The translations under genes were made by a program, and so were the position numbers. DNA of 64,000 nt, from NCBI GenBank assembly GCA_027924585.1, contig BSBM01000036.1:310001-374000 (forward strand), read 5' to 3'. The stretch is from Larix kaempferi. Lineage: Eukaryota; Streptophyta; Pinopsida; Pinales; Pinaceae. This document shows positions 9,660-21,368 of the stretch, piece after piece (position 1 is the first letter of the stretch; every line of letters starts with the position of its first letter). A model generated the notes under the pieces. The model did not search any database and was not told the origin of the DNA. It worked only from the letters and a program-made list of their open reading frames with translations.

Positions 9660-9930
9660 AGTGAAATCATTGAAAAACATTTTAAAATGAGTTAATTTGT
9701 AAACCTTTTGATACAAATGAAGTTGAAGATGAATACCATTTCCTTTTCCCTACTAATAGAAAGAACAACTTTATTAAATTTCATACTTTGATTTATGCTT
9801 CAAAACCTCCTCACTTATAAAAACACAATCACCCTAGTACTTTTAGCTACACTATGTTTAGACATAAAAGTTACACATTAAAGAATATTTAATCATTTTC
9901 TTTTTATTTGTACACTAAACCTTATTTCTC
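9660..9930 (+). pseudogene. Fossil LINE-B 3' end, short copy
   Basis: A decayed frame reads CKPFDTNEVEDEYHFLF near 9690-9745, again the VEDE.HFLF knuckle of LINE-B, followed by sequence parallel to 9190-9340 (AGAAAG...CTTTATT...ACTTTTAGCTACACTATG). It is too short and broken to code. Confidence 0.45.
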
Positions 9931-10084
9931 TCATGAGATGGTAAGCATCATATCATTATATAAAATGGATAGAAGCTTGATAACTACTTAATGATTTGAT
10001 TTTTCTCTAACGAGGCCTAGTTAAGATTTGGTGAGATCAATTTGACCTAAAACATATTGAAATTAATAAAAAAGATGTTGTCAA

Positions 10085-11638
10085 TGACTTCTATCACTAG
10101 TTGTCATCCTTCGTCTTTATGTTGATGATATTGTTCTTATGGCGAGGTGTCCCTTTAATCTTGATAAGCAATTAATAACTCTCAAAGATTTATGCTATAA
10201 TATGGGTATGACTGTTAACACCAAAAAAATAAAAGTTATGATTATCAAGTCTAAGAAGGCCACCTACCCTAATTTTGTTTACAATAATAACAACCTAGAG
10301 GAAGTGGATTCTTACAAATATCTCATAATTGATATCCATCACAAGCTCAACTATAACTATAGCATTGAGAAAATGATCAACGGAGGGTGGAAAGCTTATT
10401 TTGATCTTGAAAACAATTGCAAAGCATCAAACCTTATGACGTGTGATAAAATAAGTTTCTTCTTGTTATCTTGTACGGTTGTGAAGTTTGGGGTTACAAC
10501 ATTTCTAGAGAATCCTCGAGAAAGATTGAACAAATCCAGAAGTGTTTTATAACTTACAACCTCAAAATTAAAAGCAAACGCTTTATCCTATTATCCTAAT
10601 AGAAGTGGGTCTTCCTTCAATCGAGAGCATCACTATGACTAGGTACCTCACACACACATATAAGATAAATAACATGGGAGACCAAAGACTTCTTAAAATT
10701 GCTCTAAAATTGAGTCAAGACCACTTACGGCTCAAGAGAGGATGGTATAAAGATGTCATGGCTTGGTTAAACCATTGGGGGATTGACGAAAATATCACTC
10801 TACAAAACATCAATATCATTAAAATTATTATTACAACTAAGTTTAAAGAAACAATGTGGGATGAGAAAGAGATAGAGGCTAAAAGAAAATGAAGGTACTA
10901 TAAGGAGGTCATTAACCCTAATCTACAAGATCAAACATATCTCTCTATCTTAACTAGTTGAAATAATAAAATTAATATAGCCAAGATAAGAATGAACCCT
11001 CATGAGCTTCATAGTGAAATAAGACGCAGGGCAATTCCTAAAATCCCATGGGTGGAAAGGATTTGCCATCTCTGTGAGAATATGAGTGTTGAGGATGAAA
11101 GCCACTTTCTATTAGAGTTCCCTGCGTATGTCCACATCAGATCGTAGTCTCATAATCTTTGCTAAAATACATATTTCCGTAACCTTCTAACTTCTCAAAA
11201 CTATGGTGATCTAGGAATGCTTCTTTGTAAGCTTTTCGAGCATAGAAATAGAACTTAATAGCAAATGAAATAATTCCTTTCTTTCCTCTTAAAATCTGAT
11301 AAACCAAAATTCATCTAAGTGGAAGTTAACTACCACCATCATCACCATCATCAAAAAGATGACATATAACTACCATGAATATTTATAATTATCAATAACT
11401 ACTATCTCAAGTATTGGTGTACAATTAACATGAAAACAAATAGTCATTGATAACCACCATTGCGAGCATTAATGTACATAGTAGCCATTGATAATCATTA
11501 TCACAATCACTAATGTGTGTAGTATACTTTGGTTTAGTGTTGTTGGAGTGGTTATTTTTTATGTATGTATTGTCTGGAACTATATGGTATTTCAGATTGT
11601 AACACTTCATATTGTCTTTTTCATATGAAAAAAAAAAG
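10085..11638 (+). pseudogene. LINE-B: RT C-terminal half with YVDD and zinc knuckle
   Basis: A frame upstream of the ATG at 10139 reads LRLYVDDIVLMARCPFNLDK, the catalytic YVDD motif of a non-LTR reverse transcriptase. It continues through VNTKKIKVMI and VDSYKYLIIDIHHKLNYNYS, which match the RT motif-D/E region and following thumb. After a frameshift near 10552 the frame at 10605-10890 continues, and a knuckle ICHLCENMSVEDESHFLLEF lies near 11060-11120. The 3' end is an A-run at about 11628-11637. The RT fingers and endonuclease are absent. The motif style differs from the L1-type LINE-A and fits another clade, which I cannot name securely. It is a dead 5'-truncated copy. Confidence 0.8.
11340..11620 (+). 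repeat. LINE-B 3' UTR with ATAACTACCAT-like short repeats
   Basis: After ACCACCATCATCACCATCATC, variants of GATAACCACCATTGCGAGCATTAATGTAC recur about four times, then the DNA runs into the poly(A) end. Repetitive 3' UTRs are common in LINEs. Confidence 0.5.
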
Positions 11639-11639
11639 G

Positions 11640-13329
11640 TCCTGACATGGGGGCCACCCCTCTATCTCAATAATACATTATGGAAAAGCATGCTGCCATA
11701 GAGGGGGCATAGAGGGGTCATGAGCAAGGAGTATTATTGTTGGGAGGGTGTGCGAATTTTGTTTTTGAATGTGTAAGTTTCAAACTTAAAAACTCATGTA
11801 TATGTGTCAAACCTAAAAGGTGGTTAGATATTTTCCCTTTAAATCTAGTATTGTTGAAGACAATATATCTAAATAAACAATTTCAAATAATTAATTATAA
11901 ATAAAGGAAAAGAACAATTTGAATAAAGAAAAGGGATAATAGTTGACTTGAGGATATTAATAAAGATATTATTGTTTGTTGATCATGATAATGACATGAT
12001 GAAAATATAATTAAAAAAAAGATGATATCGGTTAAACATGATAATGAAATGTTTGTATAAATGTGATATTTGGTACATTATTAATTAGAAAGATACACAT
12101 TAATACAGAAAATTTTTGGAATAATAAATTAAACATAGAAAATTTTATTTAGAATAATAAAATATAAAATATAAATTTAATTATATTTATTTATTTTATT
12201 TTTGAGATTTTTTTTAAATATGTATTATGTTAAAGAAGTATATTATACAGTTAGGGGATGTGTAACTCCTTGTAGCTAACATTTGTTTTTTTTAAATAAT
12301 AAAATATTATAAAAAAAATATATCAATTCAAATTAGATTTAAAACATTACAACAACATATATAAAATTATACAAATTCTAAATTTTTTAAAATATAACAT
12401 TGAATTAATTAATTTTAAAAAAAATTCAATAAAATATACATCAACCTATTACAAACATTCATTCATTTAAACTAATCCACCATAATTTTAAAAAATATTA
12501 TAATTTAAATAAAAGTATATCAAAATTTATTTCTTAGAATTAAAAAAAATTCAATCCATACAAATCATCATAAACTATCAAAACATTTAAATAAAATATT
12601 TATTTAATTCAATCCATACAAATCATCATAAACTATCAAAACATTTAAATAAAATATTTTTTTTAAATAAATAGTTTATTATTATGTTTATTAATTAATA
12701 TTAAATTTATTAAAAAAATTAGTTCCCCATCCATCCTACAATTTCCATAAATGTTGTATTTATATTGTTTTCAATCACTTTCAATAAATTTTGGTATCAT
12801 GTGTGAAAAGGGCCTCAAAGGAGCTCAATCCAATCTCATCTTAACTTTTACGTGATATGATGTCATCTATTTTATGTTTTATATTACCTTATATCATGTG
12901 ATTATTTTATGCCATTAAATGTGGGATTGAGACTTCTCGATTACGTTGCTATCACTATTTTCATGCATAATGTGTCGGTTGTGTCTTAATTTGAATTTGA
13001 TTTAATTAGGAAAATATAATTTTAAGCTTAAATGAATGATTATCAAATTGATATGAAGTGTTTTCTTTTAGTTTTAAAATAATAGTAAAAATGTTAATTT
13101 TGGGTGAGGTGAAAGTTTTCGGCAATAGATGAGGAGAGTCCAAAACTTATAACATTTAATCCATTCTTTAGTTTTGAGATTATAATAAATGTATAAATGT
13201 TATTTTTGAAATTGAAAAGAAAAAAAATATTATTAATAATAATCGATCTTAGTTTAAATATGTTTTGAATTCATTATTTTTCAATGACTCTAAATAAAAT
13301 GAAGTGAAATTAATATATTTGACTTGAAA
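11640..13329. other. AT-rich intergenic DNA, no gene seen
   Basis: The stretch is dominated by A/T runs and short open frames without recognisable protein similarity. It contains one tandem duplication (12549-12664). Confidence 0.6.
12549..12664 (+). repeat. 58-bp tandem duplication
   Basis: ATTCAATCCATACAAATCAT begins at 12549 and 12607; both copies run through TAAACTATCAAAACATTTAA to AAATATTT almost without change. Confidence 0.88.
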
Positions 13330-13760
13330 TCGAGTAAGAATAATTTTGGAATGGTGGGATTGTAATTATTAAAGCAGAATTTGACTACAATGTTCAATGA
13401 TGCTAAATCAAGTCTACATTAAAACAACAATTTAATTAATCCAAAATTTGCAATTTTAATAAAGATTGTTTGTACGAATTTTAGTGAGGACAAAGAAAAA
13501 AACTGAAAATGTGAAATGTTTAATTTTCTTATTTTAATTGCCTTCAATATCTCCCATAAAACTCAAATAGAATTGTGCAAATCCATACATGATTCATAAC
13601 TTATAACTTTGAAATTAAATGTAACATCCCTTGCCTCATTCTCTTTCACTATGTTGATTGTGCTTCTATAAAGTCTAAAGTTGTCATTTCCCCCCTACTA
13701 ATTAAATATTTGGGAAATTTTCGGGCACTTCTCCCCATTTCAAGGATGGTACCTAGTGTA
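13330..13760 (+). repeat. Dispersed repeat family R4, copy 2
   Basis: It matches R4 copy 1 (5740-6240) in the order GGAATGGTGGGATTGTAAT, ATTTGCAATTTTAATAAAGA, TTGTTTGTACG, TGCCTCATTCTCTTTCACTA and GTGCTTCTATAAAGTCTAAA. Confidence 0.5.
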
Positions 13761-13869
13761 AAGTAAATGGTGTAGACTTAGTGTGCCTAACCCTGTGGAC
13801 ATTGAACCGAGAACCTATACAACACATTTTAGTATTGACAACGTCCTAACGACAATGACACCAACAAAT

Positions 13870-14569
13870 TGAATTAACTCTCGAGGCTACATCTAAAGTT
13901 ATGGTTAAACAATTAGACTACAAACATAAATTGCTCAACTTGAGTAAAAGATAGTCTCTTTATTATTGCTTATAGTATGAAGACTAATCACCATAAACTT
14001 AAAAGATGTTGGACTAGTGACTTTAGACTTATTGTAACATAAAATAAGATATTCACGTTAGTAATATCAACAATATTAAATTTTGTATTGAGATGAAATT
14101 TGAAGATAAGTAATGGAATGACAATTAAATCATTAGTTAAGAAATTGAAATGCTATAAAGATTTTATAATCCTAGTTTCTTCAAAGTTTATTTTCCTAAC
14201 ATTAGTTAAACATTATTATTAAACATTATTATTAGTTAAAAAAAAACGAGTATTCCAAAACTAGGTTTCATGTTTAATGCTTATGACTTTTATAATGAAA
14301 CTAGTAAATGGACTAACTCCAAAGCACACTTATTATGCAAAATTTATGATAAGAAAAAGTTAAGGATGGAGATCATTTTCTTTTAATTTGCTATATTCTT
14401 AATAATAAAAGACATAACTTTATCTAGTTTCAATACTCAATCACTTTTTAGGATATCATTTCTTACAAAATATAGTCACCTTGGTACTTTCATTTCCCCA
14501 TGTTTAAATATAGAAATGACTTTGTGAAGAATATTTACTTTGTTTCTCTTAAATTGTTCATTAGAACTG
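13870..14569 (+). pseudogene. Fossil LINE-B 3' end, copy 2
   Basis: It is homologous to 8770-9394 in the same orientation. Around 14320-14400 a broken frame corresponds to the LINE-B knuckle (LLCKIYDKKK). It is followed by the tRNA-like tail T2. Confidence 0.5.
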
Positions 14570-14710
14570 ATTTGTACAATCTAAGTGGGCATAATGGATA
14601 AGAATTTGTGTTTTTTCCTAAGAGGTTATAGGTTCAAATCCATAGGAGGTGGGGTATGTACACTTCAATAGATTGAATAGTAAAATTATTGAGCAGAGGG
14701 GGTCCCTTGT
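14570..14710 (+). repeat. tRNA-like tail T2
   Basis: TGGGCATAATGGATAAG (14586-14602) and GGTTCAAATCC (14631-14641) form A- and B-box-like elements about 30 bp apart, followed by AGGAGGTGGGGTATGTACAC as in T1. It is not a canonical tRNA. Confidence 0.55.
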
Positions 14711-14879
14711 CCTACAAACAATGGGGTCTCATACATCAATTTGGTCTCTCTCAAATTAGATTATTATTATTAGCATTCATCTCAGGGGATCGTAAGCATC
14801 ATCATCACAATCGCCATATTAAAATGTCGTAGTCTAAACACACTACAATTCGGTCTTTTTCTTGAAGCTCCAAATAACA

Positions 14880-15180
14880 TGAAGTGAAACCAACATTTTT
14901 GGCTTCAAATCTAGTTAGAATCATTTTGGATAAATGAAATTGCAAATATCAAATGTTAACATTGCACAATCCAGTTACGATAGGGGTATTCGAGGGCATT
15001 GAATCCATTTCATTTGAAAACAACAGTTTCATCAACTCAAAATTGTTATTTTGGCAAAAGATTGCCTAATTAGATTCCAACAATGGCAACTTGGAAAAGG
15101 TAAAAAATGTATAATGTTTAGACTTCTTCTGTTAACATGAATAAAAACATGGTGCATGGTAAGTATATGACAATTGATAT
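14880..15180 (+). repeat. Dispersed repeat family R4, copy 3
   Basis: It shows the same order of landmarks as the other R4 copies (TCATTTTGGATAAATG, CTCAAAATTGTTATTTTGGC, AAAAGATTGCC, TATAATGTTTAGAC) but is shorter and more diverged. Confidence 0.4.
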
Positions 15181-15479
15181 TTATTGTAATGATTCGTAGT
15201 TGAAATTTGGTTAGAAAAATTGGATTAAAGCAATTTTATAGTTTTTTGAGCTACTATTTAAGCTACTACTTATAGTTGATTACTTTCACACGTAGTAGTG
15301 TACAGATAACACAGCTATTACAAATAACACAGCTATTATTGTGATTAATGTATAAATAACATAAATGAAGAGAGACATTAACATGGCGTGACCCTCACCC
15401 TAGACTAGTCATCGTTGACAAACTGAATGTTAATCAAAACATTATATAGAGGGGAAACCTTACCTTTCGCACTAAGGCA

Positions 15480-16386
15480 TGATGCATCCTTCTCCGCCTA
15501 CACATGTGTTTCATAGCTACGCCGACAATTTGGATAATTCAAGAGCGTGGGATGGCGGCCACATGTAGAGCGCCAGGTGGATATTAGTAGTTTGGATAGG
15601 AAAGGACCACGCCCACGTGGCTATTGCACAATTTTACATTATATGTCCACGTAGAAAACACGTCAGATACGGTTGAAATATGGATTTATGGCCAGCGGTT
15701 ACGCGCTGGCAGGATGTGCGTTGAAAGTTAATGTGGTTAGCTGGACCTGGTCATGGCAGGACACACATAAATCGTCATTATTGGTGGTGTTATGGGACTG
15801 AAACGACCAGTAGAAGATATATAGATAGTTACCTACTCAGTCCTGTACCGATATTTACTCTATAATTCCTCTGCCAATTATACCCAAGAAGTGCAGGGTG
15901 TGAACTGTTAAGAGTTGTGACGTGGATAAATCCTGGCCCCTAGATTGACTCTGCTGGAAGGGAGAAGTCAGAAGGAATTAGGAGGAGGATGTGAAGTGGG
16001 TCTTTGTTTGTTTTGACTTTAGAATTCTTGCCATTGAGCATCATTGGTTAACTTAACTTACAGTTTGGTTTGGGGGTTATACTGTGAAATGGGGATTGTA
16101 AGATGTTGTGGTGGGCTCTTCTGATTGGACTTGTTTTTTTAACCCTGTGACCTAAGAATCCACGGAGACAGTACATCTGCATAACAGCAAAATCATTTGA
16201 GCCAGAAATGTCTCAACCTCTGTCTGCATTGGGTTAGAGATGGGGGCGGGGTTAGCAGTTACGCTAACTAAGAGCTTAGCAGCCAGCCATTTCTAGTGGA
16301 CACAATCATAAGTTTAAGAGCCCTGGACTTAAATCTGGAAGAGATTACTTGCTTGTTGCCGAATTCGGAGGCAAATAATTAGAGAT
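15480..16386 (+). promoter_or_regulatory. Likely promoter and 5' UTR of the synaptotagmin-like gene
   Basis: The 900 bp before the start codon are less AT-rich and less repetitive than the surroundings. Several ACGT-core elements occur: a palindromic CCACGTGG (15613-15620), CCACGTA (15647-15653), CACGTC (15659-15664) and GACGTGG (15919-15925). A TATATAGA stands at 15818-15825; using it would give a leader of roughly 500 nt. ACGT cores are binding sites for plant bZIP/bHLH factors, including ABA-responsive ones. Function here is inferred from motif and position only. Confidence 0.45.
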
Positions 16387-16491
16387 ATGGGGTTGATTTC
16401 AGGGATGGTGATCGGGTTGCTGGTGGGAGTTGCACTCATGGCAGCCATGAAGAAAGCAATGATGTACCGCAGCATCAAGCGTGTTGCCAAG
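16387..16491 (+). CDS. SYT7: Synaptotagmin-like / CLB1 protein, exon 1 (membrane anchor)
   Basis: The first 35 codons begin MGLISGMVIGLLVGVALMAA and end in IKRVAK, followed directly by a consensus donor AAG|GTATGG (intron starts 16492, phase 0). Residues about 4-21 form a hydrophobic, Gly-rich membrane anchor, then a basic patch (KK, R, KR). Plant SYT6/SYT7 (CLB1, NTMC2 type 4) proteins start the same way and continue with AVDI..., which is exactly what exon 2 encodes. The family anchors in the ER and tethers it to the plasma membrane, using an SMP domain for lipid transfer and C2 domains for Ca2+/lipid binding. The ATG has G at +4 and no in-frame upstream start was noticed. The symbol is by analogy with Arabidopsis; which paralogue it is cannot be settled from 69 residues. 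Confidence 0.9.
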
Positions 16492-16589
16492 GTATGGCCT
16501 CCTCAATCCTCTCTACTCTTAAAATCCCTACTACCCAGTTGCTGTTTTGCTACCTTCAGATTTCATCATGCATCTTATCAGTTTTAAAT

Positions 16590-17850
16590 TAAATTAAACT
16601 CAGCCATGATTTTAATAATTGCAATTGACACTACCGTCATGAGTCATTTAATCCACAGCGAAGCAAGTTCCTGAATTCACATATTTTACCCATTGTAAAC
16701 AAATGGGTTATGTACTCACAGAGAAATGGGAATTGGGTTTTCTGTTTATTTGGCCTCAAGCAGTAAAACGAAAAACCAAAGCAGACCTGTGGAATTTGTG
16801 CAGATATCGTGCCTTGCATTCCCCAATTTTGTATGGATATCTTCATAACATAGTTGAGGCATTGATCGCAATGTTTACAAAGCATTGGCCACAGTCTTTT
16901 TAATTTTGGGACAAAGATGCTTCGGAACATCCTTGTGTAGCAAGCGAGTCCCTCCGCATTCTGCTATAATTGACAATGGACTGTCACTGGCTTACGACTC
17001 AACACTCTCGAACGATCCCTTCGGCTAAGAAATCATCAGTAGGGGGGATCCTGCCCCCAACGGCCTGCTTGCATGGCGAGACAGTCCACCGAGGGGCAAA
17101 ATATGTCTCACCGCCTCCGCTATACCATTAAATCAAGACCCCGTTGACATTGGACACGGTTTTGTCTTGACAAACATGCATACAGATGCAAATGTGGTCA
17201 AATTCAGTTGGAATCGAGCTACTCGAGAAGCTAAATAGTATATGACATCGATGTGAACAGAAACCTCACCATGCAACTTGATTCTCATGCCCTTCCCGTT
17301 CCCATTTTCCTGTGCATTCCCATCTTGACATTGCATTAGTACATTACTAATAAATTTTATATCATAATATAACGGAGGTTTTCCAGTTTCCGGTACTATT
17401 TGTTGACATTAATATTGACTCTGCAACAGCTCACAACATCGGAATTCTCCTTCATCTTCCCCACTTGACACTGCATTAGTGCGTTATACTCAATTTTATA
17501 TGCATAATATGCCAGGGGTAGGGTAGTGTCCCTGTTTCTTATTCTGTGCCCCTTTCTGGTTATATTTATTGACAATAAAACAGATTCTGCAACAACTTAC
17601 AATGATCAGAACACCCTTATTCCCATACTAAGGCAACTTTTCCGGTATTGAATCGGGTAAGAAACATCCAAGATGCAAACACTGGGAAATGTTTCTTGGG
17701 TGCTTCTGACCCGAAAGAAAAATCAATATAATTTTGGGCTGTTGCTAGAGATTCACCCATAACTTTAAAAGAATTCGGAATATAGAAAAAAGGAAAAAAA
17801 TAAGAAAAGTAACATAAATTCAGGAGAATTTTCCATTTTTTCTAATATTT
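16590..17850. other. Intronic DNA without recognised element
   Basis: There is no coding similarity and no repeat structure, apart from two loosely similar phrases at 17335 and 17470 (GACA.TGCATTAGT, then ATTTTATAT...CATAATAT) that suggest an old local duplication of about 135 bp. Confidence 0.5.
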
Positions 17851-17859
17851 GGAAATGCC

Positions 17860-17957
17860 GTTGCCCATTTCCAAAAATTCTGAAAGTGGCACGTTGCCCA
17901 TTTCCAAAAATTCTGAAAGTGGCACATTGCCCATTTCCAAAAATTCTGAAAGTGCCA
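17860..17957 (+). repeat. 33-bp minisatellite, about 3 units
   Basis: Units starting at 17860, 17893 and 17926 read (G/A)TTGCCCATTTCCAAAAATT then CTGAAAGTGGCAC with one or two differences. The unit length is a multiple of three, which keeps a minus-strand frame open but does not make it a gene. Confidence 0.9.
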
Positions 17958-18239
17958 TTTTCAAGATATCTGCTCATCGTAACTGTGACCATTTCAGATA
18001 ACACATTGGTTTCTCTGTTTCAGGTTGCTTACGTTGAAAGGGATTAATTTCTTTTGAACAATTTTGCAGTATGATATGTATGCAAAAACACAACAATCAG
18101 AGTATTTTTTATTTTAGAAATCATCATATATTACTTCATGGAACAAAGAGTATTTTCAATCTAACAATATGCTTAGAAGGAAGTTCCCTTCCTGTAAAAG
18201 CTAGAAACACTAACATTTGAGCCTGTGCTGCAATAGGTA

Positions 18240-19990
18240 TCCCACTATTTGTAAAGGGATATAAAACTCCTCTTGAATCTTGTTTCTTTGGAATCCATGG
18301 ATCAGTCTTTGGGCAGCAAGCTTCTCTATCTCCTTAATCTCTGTTGGAGGTTCCTGAGGCTTAATAGACCCTGCATCCTTGTCAAACTTAACATCTCAGC
18401 TTACAACTACCCTCTGTTTGGATGGAATGGAGACTTTGTAAGCCTTAGAAGTCTTGCTGTATTCCACAAAAATACCCTTCAAACTATAGGGTTCCAGCTT
18501 AGTTATTTTCTCCTTAGGAATATGAAAATATACACTACAACCAAAAACATGGAAATTTGATACTTGTGGTTTATCATTGGTAAAAGCCTCTTCAGGTGTC
18601 TTGTCCTTTAATATGTAGTGAGGGCACTTGTTCAATTGTAGACTGCTGTGCATCATGCTTCTGCCCAAAGACACATGGGCAGATCTAGGTTATGGATCAT
18701 TGCCTTTGCACTCTCTATGATGGACCTGTTCTTCGTCGTTGCAACCCCATTCCGCTGTGGGTTGTAAGGCATTGTCCCTTGTGATCTCTGCATCCCTGCA
18801 AAAAGTGTCACTCTTTGGAGATAAACTCCTAAATTATTTGATCTCAACACTTTAATCATCTTACCATTTTGATTTTCTACAAGAGCTTTAAACTCCTAAA
18901 ACTTCGTCTTTGCAACCCCATTCTGCTGTGGGTTGTAAGGCATTGTCCCTTGTGATCTCCGCATTCCTGCAAAAGTGTCACTCTTTGGAGATAAACTCCT
19001 AAATTATTTGATCTCAACACTTTAATCATCTTACCATTTTGATTTTCTACAAGAGCTTTAAACTCCTAAAACTTCTTGAGACCTCATCCTTGGTCTTTGT
19101 GAAGTAGATCAAGGTCTTCTGAGAGGGGTCATCAATAAATGACACCTAATAAATGCTACCTGATAGTGAAGCTAAATCTATGGGTCCACATACATTTGAA
19201 TGTATAAGGTCAAGAATCTCTCTTGACCTATGCTCATTGCTTGGGAAAGAAATCTGGGCATGCTTCCTAATTGCACAACCCTTTCACATTCTTGTCTTCT
19301 CGATCTTGAAGTCCAACAATCCCAACACCATGTCCTTCAAAATATGCAACACACAGTGGTGCAACTGAGCCAGCCTCTTGTGCCAAAGCTCACACAAGTT
19401 GTCACTATCATACACTAGGGATCTCACTGGATCTGCCAATGACCTGTACATATTATCCTTCCAAACACCTCTAGCCAAAACTTGATCAAAATCTGGGCAT
19501 CTTCTCTAGACGGTGACTTATTGATCATCAAACACAGCGGCATATCCTAGGTCTGTCATACCTGAAATTGGAGGTATATTCATAATCAAATCACGATCAT
19601 ATAAAACACCACTAAGCTCAAGAACATCACCTGAGAGCATCTAGAACGAGATGGATTCCACTCTTGCTATTGGATACCTAGCATCATCACCAAGCTTCAC
19701 TTGTATGCTTGCTTGCTTTTGAAGTCTATTGAAAGCCTTCTTGTTGAAGGTTATATGTCTGGATGCTCTACTGCCCACATGTCATTTGACATCAGACATG
19801 GTGTTAGATGAAAGACATGACACCATAGAAAAAGGCTGTGTCAAACTTGGTTGCAAACTCATCCACTTCTGCAAAAGCTTATGGGCTTATGTACTCCTTG
19901 CAAATTGCTTTTGCTGATATGGTTTTTCTTTTCCCTTCTCAGGACACTGAGAAGCATGGCAATCAAACTTTTGACACTTGAAACACTTGA
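18240..19990 (-). pseudogene. Copia retrotransposon fragment E7: CCHC, protease, integrase
   Basis: Reading right to left, a Gag zinc knuckle CFKCQKFDCHASQC lies near 19940-19985. A decayed protease ASRHIT motif is near 19780 and GAG_pre-integrase LCELWHKRLAQLHH near 19400. The integrase core has VLRSNNLG, PYNPQRNGVA and LDLPMCLWAEA at 18653-18860. The integrase C-terminus HVFGCSVYFHIP...VEYSKTSKAY lies at 18396-18560. The catalytic Asp of the LRSDNGGE motif is Asn here. A 171-bp tandem duplication and numerous stops break the polyprotein. No RT, RNase H or LTR was found with it. It is antisense to the host gene. Confidence 0.85.
18732..19073 (-). repeat. 171-bp tandem duplication inside E7 integrase
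   Basis: TTCGTCGTTGCAACCCCATT at 18732 and TTCGTCTTTGCAACCCCATT at 18903 start two nearly identical copies that end in TTTAAACTCCTAAAACTTC. The duplicated part covers the PYNPQ...G integrase motif. Confidence 0.9.
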
Positions 19991-20099
19991 CATGCCTTAA
20001 TGTAGCAAACATATTTAAAACACGATAAAATAGTAAAACATATTAATAGCGAAGCACCAAGGGTTCCATTCGCTTGCCTCATGACCCTTCAATGTATGT

Positions 20100-20490
20100 T
20101 TTTGCACTGAGAGGAGTGAGGTGCTCTAAAACCCAGTAGGGGGGAGATGTTGTCACGTAAGGCGTAAGGTAACGTAATGTAGCGTAATGTAACATTACAT
20201 TACCAAAAATAAAAAGTAATTAAAAAAATTCACGTCGACTGATAAAATAAAAAAAATTATGAAAAGTAATTAAAAAAATCCATGTCGGCCTATAAAATAA
20301 AAAATTAAAACTTAAACCCTGATCTATTAAGAGAGATCAAATTTCTTGAGTTTAAGATAATAAAAAAAATTACACCTCAAAAAATTGGATCCCTCTTGGT
20401 GCTTGATTGATTCGGGTTTAGGATGAATCTATGCTGGTACACCATCACAAGGCTCATTGCATCGAGATTAGCGAGGTGCTCTACAACCCA
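20100..20490 (+). repeat. Dispersed repeat R2, copy 1 (LTR-like)
   Basis: It matches 31975-32345 in the same orientation. Both start GAGGTGCTCTA.AACCCA, then GGGGGGAGATGTT, then AT-rich TAAAATAAAAAATTA units, AGAGAGATCAAATTT.TTGAG, TTGGATCCCTCT.GGTGCTTG and ATCTATGCTGG. GGGGGAGA followed by TGTT looks like a polypurine tract next to an LTR start. The phrase GAGGTGCTCTACAACCCAGT recurs at about 20473. Confidence 0.6.
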
Positions 20491-20495
20491 GTATG

Positions 20496-21307
20496 TGTTG
20501 ATGTTTGTATCTCGGATAGGAACTTCCACATAGGTTTAGTGTTAGGAACTTCCACATAGGTTTAGTGTTAGGAACTTCCAAGTCAAATCTATTTTGTAAT
20601 TTGCTTAATTAATAAAGTGAAAGTCTTATATTTAGATATTGAGTCTAATAAATTGTATTTTAGTACATTAGTGATTTAAACTAATATCAACCATACATTT
20701 CACTGAGAGATTAGGGTTTCAACTAAAGTATAAAGGCAACTCAAGGTAGAGGGTCAAGGCCCATTCATTTTTTACTCGAAGATAGTTTGGTCAGAAGGTG
20801 AAGAAACTCATCCGAGTAGGGTTTGAGCGTCAGAGAGGAGCTCGGTTAAGCAACCAGACAGATTTGAACAAACGGGTAGTAGGTATAACATATTTGTATA
20901 GTCGTATGGATCCATATGGAATTCTGTACTGTTGTATGGACAGGTCCATACAACCATATGAAACAGGTTCGTACAATTGTATAGACAGTTGTACAACAGG
21001 GTAGCAAGCAGTGGGTTGTTTCCTCAGTAAGTGTGCAACTTTGTTGCGTTTGAGTGTATCGTACAGTTGCATGATTTGGCAGTTGTGGAGGTTTCCTTGT
21101 AAGCTTTGATCTATTGATGAAAATTTGATTTGAAGGAGTAAATTGTGTGTGTACTGTGTTTATGCTTTTGCTGTTCATATTTTTCCAGCTATTTGTGTGA
21201 TTGTTGCATGTTCAGAAATTTATTTATGTTATTGAATAAATTTTGAGATTTGATTTATTTAATAAAGAAACATAGCACAACAGTCACTTAGGGTTTGAAA
21301 ATTTGCA
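20496..21307 (+). repeat. 5' LTR of Copia fragment E6
   Basis: It begins TGTTGATGTTTG and ends AAAATTTGCA directly before a PBS, giving TG...CA termini and a length near 812 bp. It includes a short tandem AGGAACTTCCACATAGGTTT (20517-20580) and, at 20880-21000, many related words (GTATGGA, TCCATAC, GTACAA, TTGTAC) able to pair with each other. The 3' LTR was not found. Confidence 0.65.
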
Positions 21308-21319
21308 TGGTATTAGAGC
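21308..21319 (+). other. Primer-binding site of E6
   Basis: TGGTATTAGAGC differs by one base from TGGTATCAGAGC, the usual plant Copia PBS complementary to initiator tRNA-Met. Confidence 0.85.
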
Positions 21320-21368
21320 TACTCTGATTCCGTAGATCAGAAGAGTAGGAGTTGTTTGCAGATTAAAG

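Noticed and set aside
11640-11760. Possible inverted repeat (CCCCTCTAT...AATAATAC and AGAGGGG...GTATTATTG)
   Set aside because: Only short pieces match and their order is not that of a clean inverted repeat.
7384-14641. Functional tRNA genes at the tRNA-like heads
   Set aside because: Stems do not pair properly, the boxes are degenerate, and the blocks are repeated with tails, so SINE-like repeats are the better reading.
16637-16930. Open frames on both strands just inside intron 1
   Set aside because: They overlap each other, start after the splice donor and resemble no protein.
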